The notes below the pieces were generated by a model. It was not told the DNA's origin. It worked only from the letters and a program-made list of their open reading frames with translations, and did not search any database. Positions 17,721 to 26,492 of a stretch of 64,000 nt of DNA are shown one piece after another (position 1 is the stretch's first letter; every line of letters begins with the position of its first letter). Source of the stretch: an uncultured Sphingomonas sp. (GTDB lineage: Bacteria; Pseudomonadota; Alphaproteobacteria; Sphingomonadales; Sphingomonadaceae); assembly GCF_913774285.1 (NCBI RefSeq), contig NZ_CAJYHX010000033.1, positions 124,001-188,000 on the forward strand, in the 5' to 3' direction. The position numbers were made by a program, and so were the translations under genes.

Positions 17721-19022
17721 ATGAAGCGAGCACCCGGGGGGACCATCGTGCGAGAACACGACATTCAAAAGGCTGAAAAAGCGCGCCTTACTGGCCGTTT
17801 CACGCTATCCTGCGGCATGGTCGCCTTGTTCGCGACTGCAGCATGGACCGATCCCGCATTGGCACAGCGCACGGCATTCACGCCGCGTCCGAGCACCAGC
17901 GGGCGGCAAATCGACGTGCGGGCAAGCGCGCTGATCGAATATAACGACAATGTCGTCGTGAACGATCCGCGGATCAGCGGCGGCGGCGGTGCGGACGACG
18001 TGCTTGCGGCCCCGTCCCTCGACCTGAATGTCGTGCTGCCGCGGGCAAGCGGCACCACCTATCTCGCCGGTTCGATCGGCTATCGGTTCTATGGCAAATA
18101 CACCAACCTGAACCGCGAGAACATCTCGCTGACCGGCGGCGCCGACCAGCGACTGGCCTCCTGCCTCGTGCACGGCGAAATCGGCTATCAGAGCCGAATC
18201 AGCGACCTGTCGAGCCTGTATGTGCTCGATGCGCCGAACAGCTTCAACAACACCGAAGAATCGCGGCGCTACAGCGCTGATATCGGCTGCGGCGGCCCCT
18301 ATGGCCTGCGTCCGACGCTGGGCTATTCGCGCACCGAAGTGCGCAACAGCCAGGCCACCCGCAAATATGCCGACTCGGATACCGACACCTTCACCGCGCA
18401 GCTCGGGCTTCAGTCGCCTTCGCTGGGCACGATCTCGGTGTTCGGCCGCTATTCGGACAGCGTGTACGTCCACCGCCCGGACGCCGCCGGCGCGGGTCGC
18501 GACGGCATCAAGAACTATGCGGCGGGCGTCCAGCTCGAGCGCAACGTATCGAGCCGCTTCAACTTCCGCGGATCGGTCAACTACACCAAGGTAGATCCGA
18601 AGCTGCCGGGTACCGAGAGCTTCTCCGGCATCGGCTTCGATCTTTCGGCGCTCTACAACGCCGACCTGTTCACCGTGCAGCTTGCCGGGTCGCGTGCGGC
18701 GCAGCCGTCGGTGATCTATTTCGTCAGCTACGAGATCATGACCGCGCTGTCCGCGACGGTCACGCACGACATCACCAGCCGCACAAAGGTTTCGCTGTTC
18801 GCCAGCAAGACGTGGCGCGACTATGCTTCGTCGACGCGGTTCGTCGGTGCCCCAATTTCGGGCAACGACAACATGTTGTCTGTGGGTGCGAATGCATCCT
18901 ACGACGCGACTCAGCGCCTGCGCTTCGTGCTGGGTGCGGGCTATGACGAACGGACGTCGAATCTCCGGCTTTTCAAATACCACGCCAAGAAGGTCAATCT
19001 CACGGCCTCGCTGGCGCTCTGA
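17721..19022 (+). CDS. spsF: Outer-membrane beta-barrel protein (SpsF/GelF)
   Basis: A 433-residue protein with a delayed signal peptide (RFTLSCGMVALFATAAW, cleaved near ALAQ) and then alternating amphipathic strands rich in Tyr, Ser and Asn. The last strands (VNLTASLAL) finish with a hydrophobic residue, as in outer-membrane barrels. The family resembles the exopolysaccharide-locus OM proteins seen with exosortases. It may form or support the secretion channel with the OPX protein encoded next. The start is either ATG 17721 (ribosome site GGAGG about 10 bases away) or GTG 17748 (GGGGGGA five bases away). The second would give a more normal signal peptide. Confidence 0.72.
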   Translation: MKRAPGGTIVREHDIQKAEKARLTGRFTLSCGMVALFATAAWTDPALAQRTAFTPRPSTSGRQIDVRASALIEYNDNVVVNDPRISGGGGADDVLAAPSLDLNVVLPRASGTTYLAGSIGYRFYGKYTNLNRENISLTGGADQRLASCLVHGEIGYQSRISDLSSLYVLDAPNSFNNTEESRRYSADIGCGGPYGLRPTLGYSRTEVRNSQATRKYADSDTDTFTAQLGLQSPSLGTISVFGRYSDSVYVHRPDAAGAGRDGIKNYAAGVQLERNVSSRFNFRGSVNYTKVDPKLPGTESFSGIGFDLSALYNADLFTVQLAGSRAAQPSVIYFVSYEIMTALSATVTHDITSRTKVSLFASKTWRDYASSTRFVGAPISGNDNMLSVGANASYDATQRLRFVLGAGYDERTSNLRLFKYHAKKVNLTASLAL

Positions 19023-19036
19023 CAAGGGCCGAATAC

Positions 19037-19939
19037 ATGTACGATAAGGGTAGGTTTATGTTCGTCTCGGCGCTCGCCGGCATGACCGCGCTCGCGGCGC
19101 CTGCTGCGGCGCAAATTGCCACGACCCGTCCCGCTGCCCCAGCACGTTCGCGCCCCGCCGCTGCCCAGCCGCAGCAGCAGGCGCCGGCGACGCCGGTGCA
19201 GACCAGCACCCCGGCCGCGCCGATCTCCTCCGGATCGGCGCCGGTTGGCTACGTCATCGGGGTTGACGACGTGCTCGAGGTCGACGTGCTCGGCCAGAGC
19301 GACTTCAAGACCCGCGCCCGCGTCCAGTCCGACGGCACGATCACCCTGCCCTATCTGGGCGCGGTGCAGGCCAAGGGCGAAACGGCGATCACGCTGGTCA
19401 AGAAGGTCGAGGATCTGCTGAAGGCCGGCGGCTACTATGCCAAGCCGATCGTCAGCGTCGACATCGTCACCTTCGTGAGCAACTATGTGACCGTGCTCGG
19501 CCAGGTCGGTTCGGCCGGTCTGCAGCCGGTCGACCGCGGCTATCACGTCTCCGAGATCATCGCGCGCGCCGGCGGCCTCAAGCCCGACGCGGCCGATTAC
19601 GTGATGCTGACCCGCGCCGACGGCACCAATCTCAAGCTCGACTACAAGAAGCTCGCCCAGGGCGGGCCGCAGGACGATCCTACCGTCGCCGCCGGCGACA
19701 AGGTTTTCGTGCCCGAAGTGGAGCGTTTCTACATTTATGGTCAAGTCAACGCGCCTGGGGTATATCCGATTCGGGCGGACATGACTCTCCGCCGCGCGGT
19801 CGCGCAGGGCGGCGGTCTCGGACCGGCCGGCTCGATCAAGCGGATCAAGGTCACGCGCGATGGCCAGGAGATCAAGTTGAAGATGGATGATCCGATCAAG
19901 CCGGGCGACACGATCGTCATCGGCGAGCGGTTGTTCTGA
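19037..19939 (+). CDS. spsD: Polysaccharide export outer-membrane (OPX/Wza-like) protein (SpsD/GelD)
   Basis: A 300-residue OPX protein. The signal peptide ends ALAAPAAAQ, and a Pro/Ala/Gln-rich linker follows. The Poly_export (PES) domain begins GYVIGVDDVLEVDVLGQSDF, and SLBB domains follow, including VTVLGQVGSAGLQPVDRG and FYIYGQVNAPGVYPIRADM. It would form the periplasmic/outer-membrane conduit for the sphingan. There is no lipobox Cys, unlike Wza. ATG 19037 is used; ATG 19058 also has an AGGG-type site and would give a compact signal peptide. It is part of a tight F-D-C-E run. Confidence 0.9.
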   Translation: MYDKGRFMFVSALAGMTALAAPAAAQIATTRPAAPARSRPAAAQPQQQAPATPVQTSTPAAPISSGSAPVGYVIGVDDVLEVDVLGQSDFKTRARVQSDGTITLPYLGAVQAKGETAITLVKKVEDLLKAGGYYAKPIVSVDIVTFVSNYVTVLGQVGSAGLQPVDRGYHVSEIIARAGGLKPDAADYVMLTRADGTNLKLDYKKLAQGGPQDDPTVAAGDKVFVPEVERFYIYGQVNAPGVYPIRADMTLRRAVAQGGGLGPAGSIKRIKVTRDGQEIKLKMDDPIKPGDTIVIGERLF

Positions 19940-19973
19940 TCCAGGCAATGTTGGCAGCGGACGAGGCGCATCA

Positions 19974-21314
19974 GTGAACATCATTCAATTCTTCCGCATT
20001 CTCTGGGCGCGCCGGTGGATCATCCTCCCGGCGTTCCTCGTCTGCGTCACCACCGCCACGCTGGTGGTGCAGTTCCTGCCCGAGCGCTACCGGGCGACGA
20101 CCCGGCTGGTGCTCGACACCTTCAAGCCGGATCCGGTCACCGGGCAGGTAATGAACTCGCAGTTCATGCGCGCCTATGTGCAGACCCAGACCGAGCTGAT
20201 CGAGGACTATGCCACCGCCGGCCGCGTGGTCGACGAACTGGGCTGGGCCAATGACCCGGCGAACATCGCCGCGTTCAACGCCTCGCCCGCGGCGGCCACC
20301 GGCGACATCCGTCGCTGGCTGGCCAAGCAGATCATCGGCAACACCAATGCGAGCGTGATCGAGGGGAGCAACATCCTCGAGATCTCCTATTCGGACAGCT
20401 CGCCCGATCGTGCCGAGCGGATCGCCAACATGATCCGCACCGCGTTCCTCGCCCAGTCGCTGGCGAACAAGCGCGCGGCGGCAGCCAAGTCGGCCGACTG
20501 GTACACCCAGCAGGCGGAATCGGCGCGCCAGGCGCTGCTCGCCGCGGTCGAGGCGCGCACCGCCTTCGTCAAGAAGTCGGGCATCGTCCTCACCGATACC
20601 GGCTCCGACCTCGATACGCAGAAGCTCACCCAGCTGACCGGCCAGTCCGCGGTACCGGCAGCACCGGCCGTGGGCGGCGGCATGGGCCCGGCGCAGCTCC
20701 AGCTCGCGCAGATCGACCAGCAGATCCAGCAGGCCGCGACCAATCTCGGCCCGAACCACCCGGCCTTCCAGGCGCTCCAGCGCCAGCGTGCGGTCTATGC
20801 CAAGGCGGCGGCGCAGGAACGTGCCCAGGCCGGCGGCGGCGCCGGCTCGGCGCAAAGCCAGCTCCAGAGCGCGGCCAACGCGCAGCGCGCCCGCGTGCTC
20901 GGCAACCGGCAGGACGTGGACCAGCTGAACCAGCTGCAGCGTGACGTGACGCTGAAGCAGGACCAGTACATGAAGGCCGCACAGCGCGTCGCCGATCTTC
21001 GCCTCGAGGCGAGCAGCAACGACACCGGCATGTCGACGCTGAGCGAAGCCAGCGCGCCGGACAGCCCCTATTATCCCAAGGTGCCGATGATCATCGGCGG
21101 TGCCGCGGGCTTCGGCCTGGGCCTGGGCCTGCTCATCGCGCTGCTCGTCGAGCTGCTCGGCCGCCGCGTGCGCAGCCCCGAGGATCTCGAAACCGCCGTC
21201 GACGCGCCGGTGCTGGGCGTGGTGCAGAGCCGCGCCGCACTCGCCGCCCGGCTGCGCCGCGCCCATGAAACTCTCGGCGAAACCGCCGAATCGCACGGAG
21301 CTGCAGTAAACTGA
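19974..21314 (+). CDS. spsC: Wzz/PCP-2a-like chain-length determinant (SpsC/GelC)
   Basis: A polysaccharide co-polymerase of 446 residues. It has an N-terminal membrane segment (WIILPAFLVCVTTATLVV), a long periplasmic coiled region, the PxxP-like motif ASAPDSPYYPKVPM before the second membrane segment (GGAAGFGLGLGLLIALLVELL), and a short cytosolic tail. The start is GTG 19974 (VNIIQFFRILWARR), preceded by GAGG; an upstream ATG frame overlaps spsD with no homology. Its stop shares one base with the start of spsE, the separate cytosolic kinase-like partner. It controls polymer length with SpsG. Confidence 0.9.
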   Translation: MNIIQFFRILWARRWIILPAFLVCVTTATLVVQFLPERYRATTRLVLDTFKPDPVTGQVMNSQFMRAYVQTQTELIEDYATAGRVVDELGWANDPANIAAFNASPAAATGDIRRWLAKQIIGNTNASVIEGSNILEISYSDSSPDRAERIANMIRTAFLAQSLANKRAAAAKSADWYTQQAESARQALLAAVEARTAFVKKSGIVLTDTGSDLDTQKLTQLTGQSAVPAAPAVGGGMGPAQLQLAQIDQQIQQAATNLGPNHPAFQALQRQRAVYAKAAAQERAQAGGGAGSAQSQLQSAANAQRARVLGNRQDVDQLNQLQRDVTLKQDQYMKAAQRVADLRLEASSNDTGMSTLSEASAPDSPYYPKVPMIIGGAAGFGLGLGLLIALLVELLGRRVRSPEDLETAVDAPVLGVVQSRAALAARLRRAHETLGETAESHGAAVN

Positions 21315-22024
21315 TGGACGCGATGACCACGCCCGAACCGCTGCCCGAAGGCGATCGTCCGAGCGCCGTTCCGACGACGCCGGACACCACCGCTGCGCTC
21401 GAATATCAGCTCGTTCTGTCCGACCCCACCGGGATCGAGGCCGAAGCGATCCGCGCGCTGCGCACCCGCATCATCGCACAGCACCTGCGCGAGGGGCGCC
21501 GCGCACTGGCGATCTGCGCCGCCGCCGAAGGCGCCGGCTGCAGCTTCATCGCGATTAACCTGGCGACCGCGCTCGCCCAGATCGGCATCAAGACCGCGCT
21601 GGTCGATGCCAATCTGCGCGCGCCGGCCGTCGGCCCCGCCTTCGGGATCGATCCGGCCAAGTCGGGTCTGGCCGACTATCTCGCGTCGGGCGAAGTCGAG
21701 CTCGCCTCGATCATCCACCCGACCGGCCTCGACCAGCTCTCGGTCATTCCCGCCGGCCATGTCGAGCACAGCCCGCAGGAACTGCTCTCGTCCGAACAGT
21801 TTCGCGACGTCACGACGCAGCTGCTCCGCGAGTTCGACATCACCATCTTCGACACGACCGCTGCCAACACCTGCGCCGATGCGCAGCGCGTCGCCAACGT
21901 CGCCGGCTATGCGATGATCGTCGCCCGCAAGGACAACAGCTATATACGCGACGTAAACACGCTCACCCGTACATTGCGTGCAGACCGTACCAACGTCGTC
22001 GGTTGCGTGCTGAACGGATATTGA
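21314..22024 (+). CDS. spsE: BY-kinase-like cytosolic partner of SpsC with altered Walker A (SpsE/GelE)
   Basis: A 236-residue protein of the CpsD/CapB/Wzc-C family. The expected P-loop reads AAEGAGCSFIAINLA, so the invariant Lys of GxGKS is replaced by Cys. The A' motif reads ALVDANLRAP and the Walker B region ITIFDTTA. No C-terminal tyrosine cluster is present. It overlaps spsC by one base. If the P-loop reading is right it may not hydrolyse ATP or autophosphorylate, and may act as a regulatory scaffold for SpsC; that is inference. Confidence 0.85.
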   Translation: MDAMTTPEPLPEGDRPSAVPTTPDTTAALEYQLVLSDPTGIEAEAIRALRTRIIAQHLREGRRALAICAAAEGAGCSFIAINLATALAQIGIKTALVDANLRAPAVGPAFGIDPAKSGLADYLASGEVELASIIHPTGLDQLSVIPAGHVEHSPQELLSSEQFRDVTTQLLREFDITIFDTTAANTCADAQRVANVAGYAMIVARKDNSYIRDVNTLTRTLRADRTNVVGCVLNGY

Positions 22025-22034
22025 TTTGGACCAT

Positions 22035-22919
22035 ATGACCGCGACCGCTCTCGAGCGGCAGCAAGGCAGGACGGGCGGTGGCTATTGGTTTGCCATCGCC
22101 GGCCTGCTGGCGCTGGCTATCCCGACCTTCATCACCCTGGGCCGCCAGGTGTGGAGCGCCGAGGGCGGCGTGCACGGCCCGATCGTGCTCGCCACCGGCG
22201 CCTGGATGCTCGCCCGCCAGCGCAGCTCGATCGAGGCGCTGCGCGCGCCGGGCAATCTCGCGATCGGCGGGCTGGCACTGCTCGCGGCGCTGGCGATCTA
22301 TGCGCTGGGCCGGATCTTCGACTTCATCAGCATCGAGACCTTCGGGCTGGTCGGCGCGGTGATCAGCGCGGGCTATCTCTGTTTCGGTGGACGGGCGCTG
22401 CGTGCGGCCTGGTTCCCGGTGCTGTGGCTGTTCTTCCTGGTGCCGCCGCCGGGCTGGGCGGTCGACCGGGTCACGGCGCCGCTCAAGGAGTTCGTCTCCT
22501 ATGCCGCGACCGGTTTCCTGTCGTGGCTCGACTATCCGATCCTGCGCCAGGGCGTGACGCTGTTCGTCGGCCCCTATCAGTTGCTGGTCGAGGATGCCTG
22601 TTCGGGCCTTCGCTCGCTTTCCAGCCTGGTCGTGGTGACGCTGCTCTACATCTACATCAAGAACAAGCCGTCCTGGCGCTACGCCCTGTTCATCGCAGCA
22701 CTCGTCATCCCGGTGGCGGTGTTCACCAACATCCTGCGCATCGTCATCCTGGTGCTGATCACCTATCATATGGGTGACGAGGCGGCGCAGAGCTTCCTCC
22801 ACGTCTCCACCGGCATGGTGATGTTCGTGGTGGCGCTGCTCGGCATCTTCGCGATCGACTGGGCGGTCGAGCAGGCCCAGTTGTTCCTGCGTCGGAGGTC
22901 CCATGTTCAACCGGCGTGA
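22035..22919 (+). CDS. Exosortase (EpsH family, probably XrtV-like; urf32/GelM position)
   Basis: A polytopic membrane protein with about eight hydrophobic segments and the three exosortase active-site residues in context: Cys in VEDACSGLRSL, Arg in TNILRIVILV, and His in SFLHVSTGM. Exosortases are cysteine transpeptidases that cut PEP-CTERM-like C-terminal signals in the inner membrane, and dedicated ones sit in exopolysaccharide loci. ATG 22035 is used; an in-frame TTG at 22026 is possible. Its end overlaps the EpsI gene by 17 bases. No protein with an obvious PEP-CTERM-like tail was seen in the window. Confidence 0.88.
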   Translation: MTATALERQQGRTGGGYWFAIAGLLALAIPTFITLGRQVWSAEGGVHGPIVLATGAWMLARQRSSIEALRAPGNLAIGGLALLAALAIYALGRIFDFISIETFGLVGAVISAGYLCFGGRALRAAWFPVLWLFFLVPPPGWAVDRVTAPLKEFVSYAATGFLSWLDYPILRQGVTLFVGPYQLLVEDACSGLRSLSSLVVVTLLYIYIKNKPSWRYALFIAALVIPVAVFTNILRIVILVLITYHMGDEAAQSFLHVSTGMVMFVVALLGIFAIDWAVEQAQLFLRRRSHVQPA

Positions 22920-23613
22920 CCTGCTGATCGGCAGCGCCTGCTTCGCCGCGGCCGGCGCCTCGCTCGGCCTCAAGCCGCGCCGTCGCATGGACCTGCTCGG
23001 CGCGACCAAGCTGGACACGCTGATGCCCAAGGCGTTCGGCCAGTGGAAGGCGGAGGATACCGGCGCCCTGATCGCGCCACCGCGCGAAGGCAGCCTGGAA
23101 GACAAGCTGTACAACCAGGTGGTCAGCCGCGCCTTTTCGCGGCCCGACGGCACCACGGTGATGCTGCTGATCGCCTATGGCAATGCCCAGACCGATCTGC
23201 TCCAGCTGCACCGGCCCGAGGTCTGCTACCCGTTCTTCGGCTTCACCGTGCTGGAGAGCCATCCGGAAATGATCCCGGTCGCCGACAAGGTGGCGATCCC
23301 GGGCCGCGCGCTGACCGCGACCAATTACAACCGCACCGAGCAGATCCTCTACTGGGCGCGGGTGGGCGAATATCTGCCCCAGTCGGGCAACGAACAGCTG
23401 ATGGCGCGGCTGAAGAGCCAGATGGCCGGCTGGATCGTCGACGGCGTGTTGGTGCGCATCTCGACGGTCAACAGCGAGGCAGCGGAAGGTCTGGCGGCGA
23501 ACCTCGATTTCGCGCGCGAGTTGGTCAAGGTGCTCGATCCGCGGGTGCTGCGCCCGCTGCTCGGCACGCAGATGACCGCGGCGATCGAACCCCACCACCA
23601 GGCCGGGTCCTGA
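22903..23613 (+). CDS. EpsI-family exosortase partner protein (urf26/GelN position)
   Basis: A 236-residue EpsI (methanolan biosynthesis) family protein. It begins MFNRRDLLIGSACFAAAGAS, a twin-arginine-like export signal, and contains the diagnostic HRPEVCYPFFGF motif followed by YWARVGEYLPQ. EpsI is fused to or encoded beside exosortases, and its biochemical role is not established. It sits in the periplasm or on the outer face of the membrane. It starts inside the exosortase gene, so the pair is co-translated. Confidence 0.85.
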   Translation: MFNRRDLLIGSACFAAAGASLGLKPRRRMDLLGATKLDTLMPKAFGQWKAEDTGALIAPPREGSLEDKLYNQVVSRAFSRPDGTTVMLLIAYGNAQTDLLQLHRPEVCYPFFGFTVLESHPEMIPVADKVAIPGRALTATNYNRTEQILYWARVGEYLPQSGNEQLMARLKSQMAGWIVDGVLVRISTVNSEAAEGLAANLDFARELVKVLDPRVLRPLLGTQMTAAIEPHHQAGS

Positions 23614-23620
23614 ATACAGC

Positions 23621-23648
23621 GGGGGGACGGTGCTCGGCACCGCCCCCT
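23621..23648. terminator. GC-rich hairpin after the EpsI gene
   Basis: GGGGGGACGGTGC, loop TCG, GCACCGCCCCCTC pairs with one mismatch, between the convergent EpsI and epoxide hydrolase genes. There is no T-run. It probably marks the end of the F-to-N transcript. Confidence 0.5.
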
Positions 23649-23680
23649 CCCTGGCAGCGGCACCGTGCCGGTGCGTTCCA

Positions 23681-24835
23681 TCAGCGCAAGGTGCGGAAGG
23701 TCCGGCGGACTTCCTCGGTAAAGCGGGCCGGCTGCTCCAGTGCCGCGAAATGCCCGCCACGCTCCGGCTCGCCGAAATGGACCAGCCTGGCGAACCGCGC
23801 CTCGGCCCAGCGCCGCGAGAGCCGCAGCTGCTCCCCCGGGAACATGCTGATGCCGGCCGGGATCGCCATCGGCGCCATCGGGAAGCCCCCGCGCCGCATC
23901 GCCTGCGCCGCCTCCCAGTAGAGGCGCGCCGAACTCGGCCCGGCATTGGGCAGCCAGTAGAGCATGATGTCGTCGAGCATCGCGTCGAGCGCAAAGACCT
24001 GCTCGGGATCGCCACCACTGTCCGACACGTCCTGGAACAGCGCATAGATCCAGGCGGCCAGCCCCACCGGCGAATCCGCCAGCGCGAAGGCCACCGATTG
24101 CGGCCGGGTCGACTGGAGCTTGAAATAGCCGGCGAACTGCTGGTCGTAGCGCGCCGCATCCGCCAGCATCTGCCGTTCGGCCGCGTCCGCCCCGGCGCGC
24201 TCCGCCTCGGTCGGCTGGAACAGCACCATGTTGAGATGGATGCCGACCAATCCCGGCGGCGCCATATGGCCCAGCGTGGTGGTAACGGCCGCGCCCCAGT
24301 CCCCGCCCTGTGCCGCCCAGCGATCATAGCCGAGCCGCTGCATCAGCACCGCCCAGGCAGCTGCGATCCGGCCGATGTCCCAGCCCGTCCCCGTCGGCTT
24401 GTCCGAAAAGCCGAAGCCCGGCAGCGTCGGCAGGACGAGGTGGAAGGCGTCGGATGCCTTGCCGCCATGCGCGACCGGATCGGTCAGCGGCCCGATGACG
24501 TCGCGAAACTCCAGCACCGACCCCGGCCAGCCGTGCGTCATCAGCAGCGGCAGCGCCTCGGGCTCGGGCGAGCGGATGTGGAGGAAGTGGATGCCGAGGC
24601 CGTCGATCATGGTGCGGTACTGGCCCCAGCCGTTGAGCATCGCCTCGCACGCGCGCCAGTCATACCCGTCCCGCCAGCGCGCGACCAGCGCCTGGAGCTT
24701 GGCGATCGGCGGCCCCTGGCTGGTGTCGTCCACCGTCTCAGGATCGGGCCAACGGATCGCGGCGAGGCGGCGGGCGAGATCGTCCAGATCGGATTGCGGC
24801 ACGGCCAAGTGAAAGGGTTCGATCGTATCGGTCAT
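23681..24835 (-). CDS. Epoxide hydrolase, EHN-type alpha/beta hydrolase
   Basis: A 384-residue epoxide hydrolase. The N-terminal EHN lid region (EPFHLAVPQSDLDDLARRLA) is followed by the oxyanion motif HGWPGS (about residue 101), the nucleophile elbow QGGDWGA (Asp about 179), and a late His in GGHFAALEQP. This is the microsomal-type EH family that opens epoxides to diols. The start is ATG 24835, which has GGGAG upstream; ATG 24850 has no ribosome site. It lies 20 bases behind the NmrA-like gene in a two-gene operon divergent from tetR. The operon interrupts the usual sphingan order. Confidence 0.87.
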   Translation of the reverse strand: MTDTIEPFHLAVPQSDLDDLARRLAAIRWPDPETVDDTSQGPPIAKLQALVARWRDGYDWRACEAMLNGWGQYRTMIDGLGIHFLHIRSPEPEALPLLMTHGWPGSVLEFRDVIGPLTDPVAHGGKASDAFHLVLPTLPGFGFSDKPTGTGWDIGRIAAAWAVLMQRLGYDRWAAQGGDWGAAVTTTLGHMAPPGLVGIHLNMVLFQPTEAERAGADAAERQMLADAARYDQQFAGYFKLQSTRPQSVAFALADSPVGLAAWIYALFQDVSDSGGDPEQVFALDAMLDDIMLYWLPNAGPSSARLYWEAAQAMRRGGFPMAPMAIPAGISMFPGEQLRLSRRWAEARFARLVHFGEPERGGHFAALEQPARFTEEVRRTFRTLR

Positions 24836-24855
24836 GTCGGGGGCTCCCATGAGGG

Positions 24856-25746
24856 TCAGACGGTCGGTGCGAGGATGTCGCGGGCCCTGGTCCAGTCGGT
24901 CTTGCCGTAACGATCATTGTCGAGCCCGATCAGCTTGCCGCGCCCGCTCGACATGTCGCGGATATATTGCATGCCCTGCCAGGCCGGGAACGGCGCGTCG
25001 CTCGCCGGGGATAGCGCACGCGTGACCTGGATCAGCGCACCGAGCAGGCCGAGCCCGCCGACGCGGAAGGTGCGCCAGCGCCGCCCCTCGAGCTGCGTCA
25101 TCCGCGCGGCGAGATCGCGCGGGCTGACGACGTCGCCGGCGATCCGCAGGAAGCGCGGTGCATCGGCATCGAGCGCGGCCGCGGCGGCATAGTCCGCCAC
25201 ATCGTCCTTGGTGGTGAAGTCGAACGGCTGGCCGGGATCCCCCCAGCACAGGATGCGGCGGGGCTTGTGCAGCACGATCGGCGCCTCGCCGGTCAGCAGC
25301 TCCCCGAAGGCGCCGTTGAGGATCGAGGTTGCGCGGATCGGCGCGGCATCGACCCGCACCATGAAAGCGCGCCGCAGGTCCATGTTGCGATTGTCCCCCG
25401 GTCGCGTCCGCGTGAAATCCAGCGAGAAGTCCGACGGCATGAACCGCGGCACGCCCGCCGCCACGGCCGCGTCGAGCAGGCGGCCCTGCACGTCCAGGAT
25501 CGTCGGCACCACGCCGTTGAGCGCGGAGACGACGCAGGCGGCACCGGCACAGGCGTCCGCCAGCGCCGCCGGATCGTCGAAGGCGACTTCCACCGGCACC
25601 GCGCCGGTGGCGCGGACCTGCTGCTGCCGGGCGTCGGCTGTGCCCCTGCGGAGAAGGGCCTTCACTGCGGCACCCCGCCTGGTCAGCGCGATGGCAATTC
25701 GATGGCCCAGGTCGCCGGTCGCACCGGCCAGAACGATGTTGGTCAT
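24856..25746 (-). CDS. NmrA-like NAD(P)-binding reductase
   Basis: An atypical short-chain dehydrogenase of 296 residues. It starts MTNIVLAGATGDLGHRIAIAL, whose GATGDLG is the NmrA/isoflavone-reductase nucleotide loop, and carries MPSDFSLDF where this family places the substrate-pocket segment. It may reduce a small aromatic or carbonyl compound or act as a redox sensor. It is first in the operon with the epoxide hydrolase and diverges from a TetR regulator with a palindrome between them. The substrate is unknown. Confidence 0.8.
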   Translation of the reverse strand: MTNIVLAGATGDLGHRIAIALTRRGAAVKALLRRGTADARQQQVRATGAVPVEVAFDDPAALADACAGAACVVSALNGVVPTILDVQGRLLDAAVAAGVPRFMPSDFSLDFTRTRPGDNRNMDLRRAFMVRVDAAPIRATSILNGAFGELLTGEAPIVLHKPRRILCWGDPGQPFDFTTKDDVADYAAAAALDADAPRFLRIAGDVVSPRDLAARMTQLEGRRWRTFRVGGLGLLGALIQVTRALSPASDAPFPAWQGMQYIRDMSSGRGKLIGLDNDRYGKTDWTRARDILAPTV

Positions 25747-25762
25747 GCACGCTGCCTACATA

Positions 25763-25787
25763 AACTGAACGGTACCGTCTAGTTCAC
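25763..25787. promoter_or_regulatory. Candidate TetR operator in the nmrA-like/tetR divergent gap
   Basis: A perfect 10-base palindrome ACGGTACCGT (25769-25778) lies inside a wider inverted pair TGAAC (25766-25770) / GTTCA (25782-25786). It is only 17 bases from the NmrA-like start and about 40 from the tetR start, well placed to repress both. GGTACC-centred palindromes are common TetR operators. Binding itself is inferred. Confidence 0.65.
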
Positions 25788-25817
25788 TTTTGGACAGGAC
25801 GCGATTAGGAGATTCCG

Positions 25818-26492
25818 ATGACTGCGGACCCCTCCCCCTCCGATCACGACAATCCGCCACGTCGCCGCGGCGGCCGCCCGCCGGCGGACAAGGCCGGCGA
25901 GGTCGATCGTCGCATCCTGGACGCGGCGACGAGCCTGTTCCTTCGGCAGGGTTTCGACGCGACCAGCTGCGACCAGATTGCCGCGCTGGCGGGCGCGGGC
26001 AAGGCGAGCATCTATGCGCGCTACGCCAACAAGGAGGCGCTGTTCACGGCGGTGGTGCGGCAGCATGTCGCGGCGGCGCTCGCGCCCTCGATCGACATCC
26101 CGTGGCACCTGCCGCTCGAAGCCAGGCTGGCGGAGACGGCCCGATCGATCCTGGCGCACTCGCTGCGGCCGGAGGTGGTCGCGCTGATGCGGGTAGTGCT
26201 CACCACGGCGCACCGTATGCCCGACCTGGCACGGCTCGCCGATCAAATGGGCCGCGACGTCGCTATCGCGCGCGCCGCGACGGCGATGCTGGGCCATCCC
26301 GATCCGGCGCCGGAGGCCATGGCCCGCGCGCTGCCGGTTGCAGCCACGTTCATCGATCTGACGTTCGCGCGCCCCCAGATGCGCGCGCTGATGGGCGACG
26401 ACGCGGCGGCGCTTGAAGCCGCCGCACCGGCGCAGGTCGCGGAGGTGCTGGACCTGCTCAGCCGCGCCGGTCGGCTGGAGCCTTGGCGGTAG
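25818..26492 (+). CDS. TetR/AcrR-family transcriptional regulator
   Basis: A 224-residue regulator. The helix-turn-helix follows the RRILDAATSLFLRQGFDATSC opening with the recognition part ASIYARYANKEALF, the standard TetR_N pattern. The C-terminal half is a ligand pocket domain (about residues 90-215). ATG 25818 is preceded by AGGAG. It most likely represses the divergent NmrA-like/epoxide hydrolase operon and itself through the palindrome in the shared gap. It is downstream of nothing sphingan-related and converges on atrD. Confidence 0.88.
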   Translation: MTADPSPSDHDNPPRRRGGRPPADKAGEVDRRILDAATSLFLRQGFDATSCDQIAALAGAGKASIYARYANKEALFTAVVRQHVAAALAPSIDIPWHLPLEARLAETARSILAHSLRPEVVALMRVVLTTAHRMPDLARLADQMGRDVAIARAATAMLGHPDPAPEAMARALPVAATFIDLTFARPQMRALMGDDAAALEAAAPAQVAEVLDLLSRAGRLEPWR

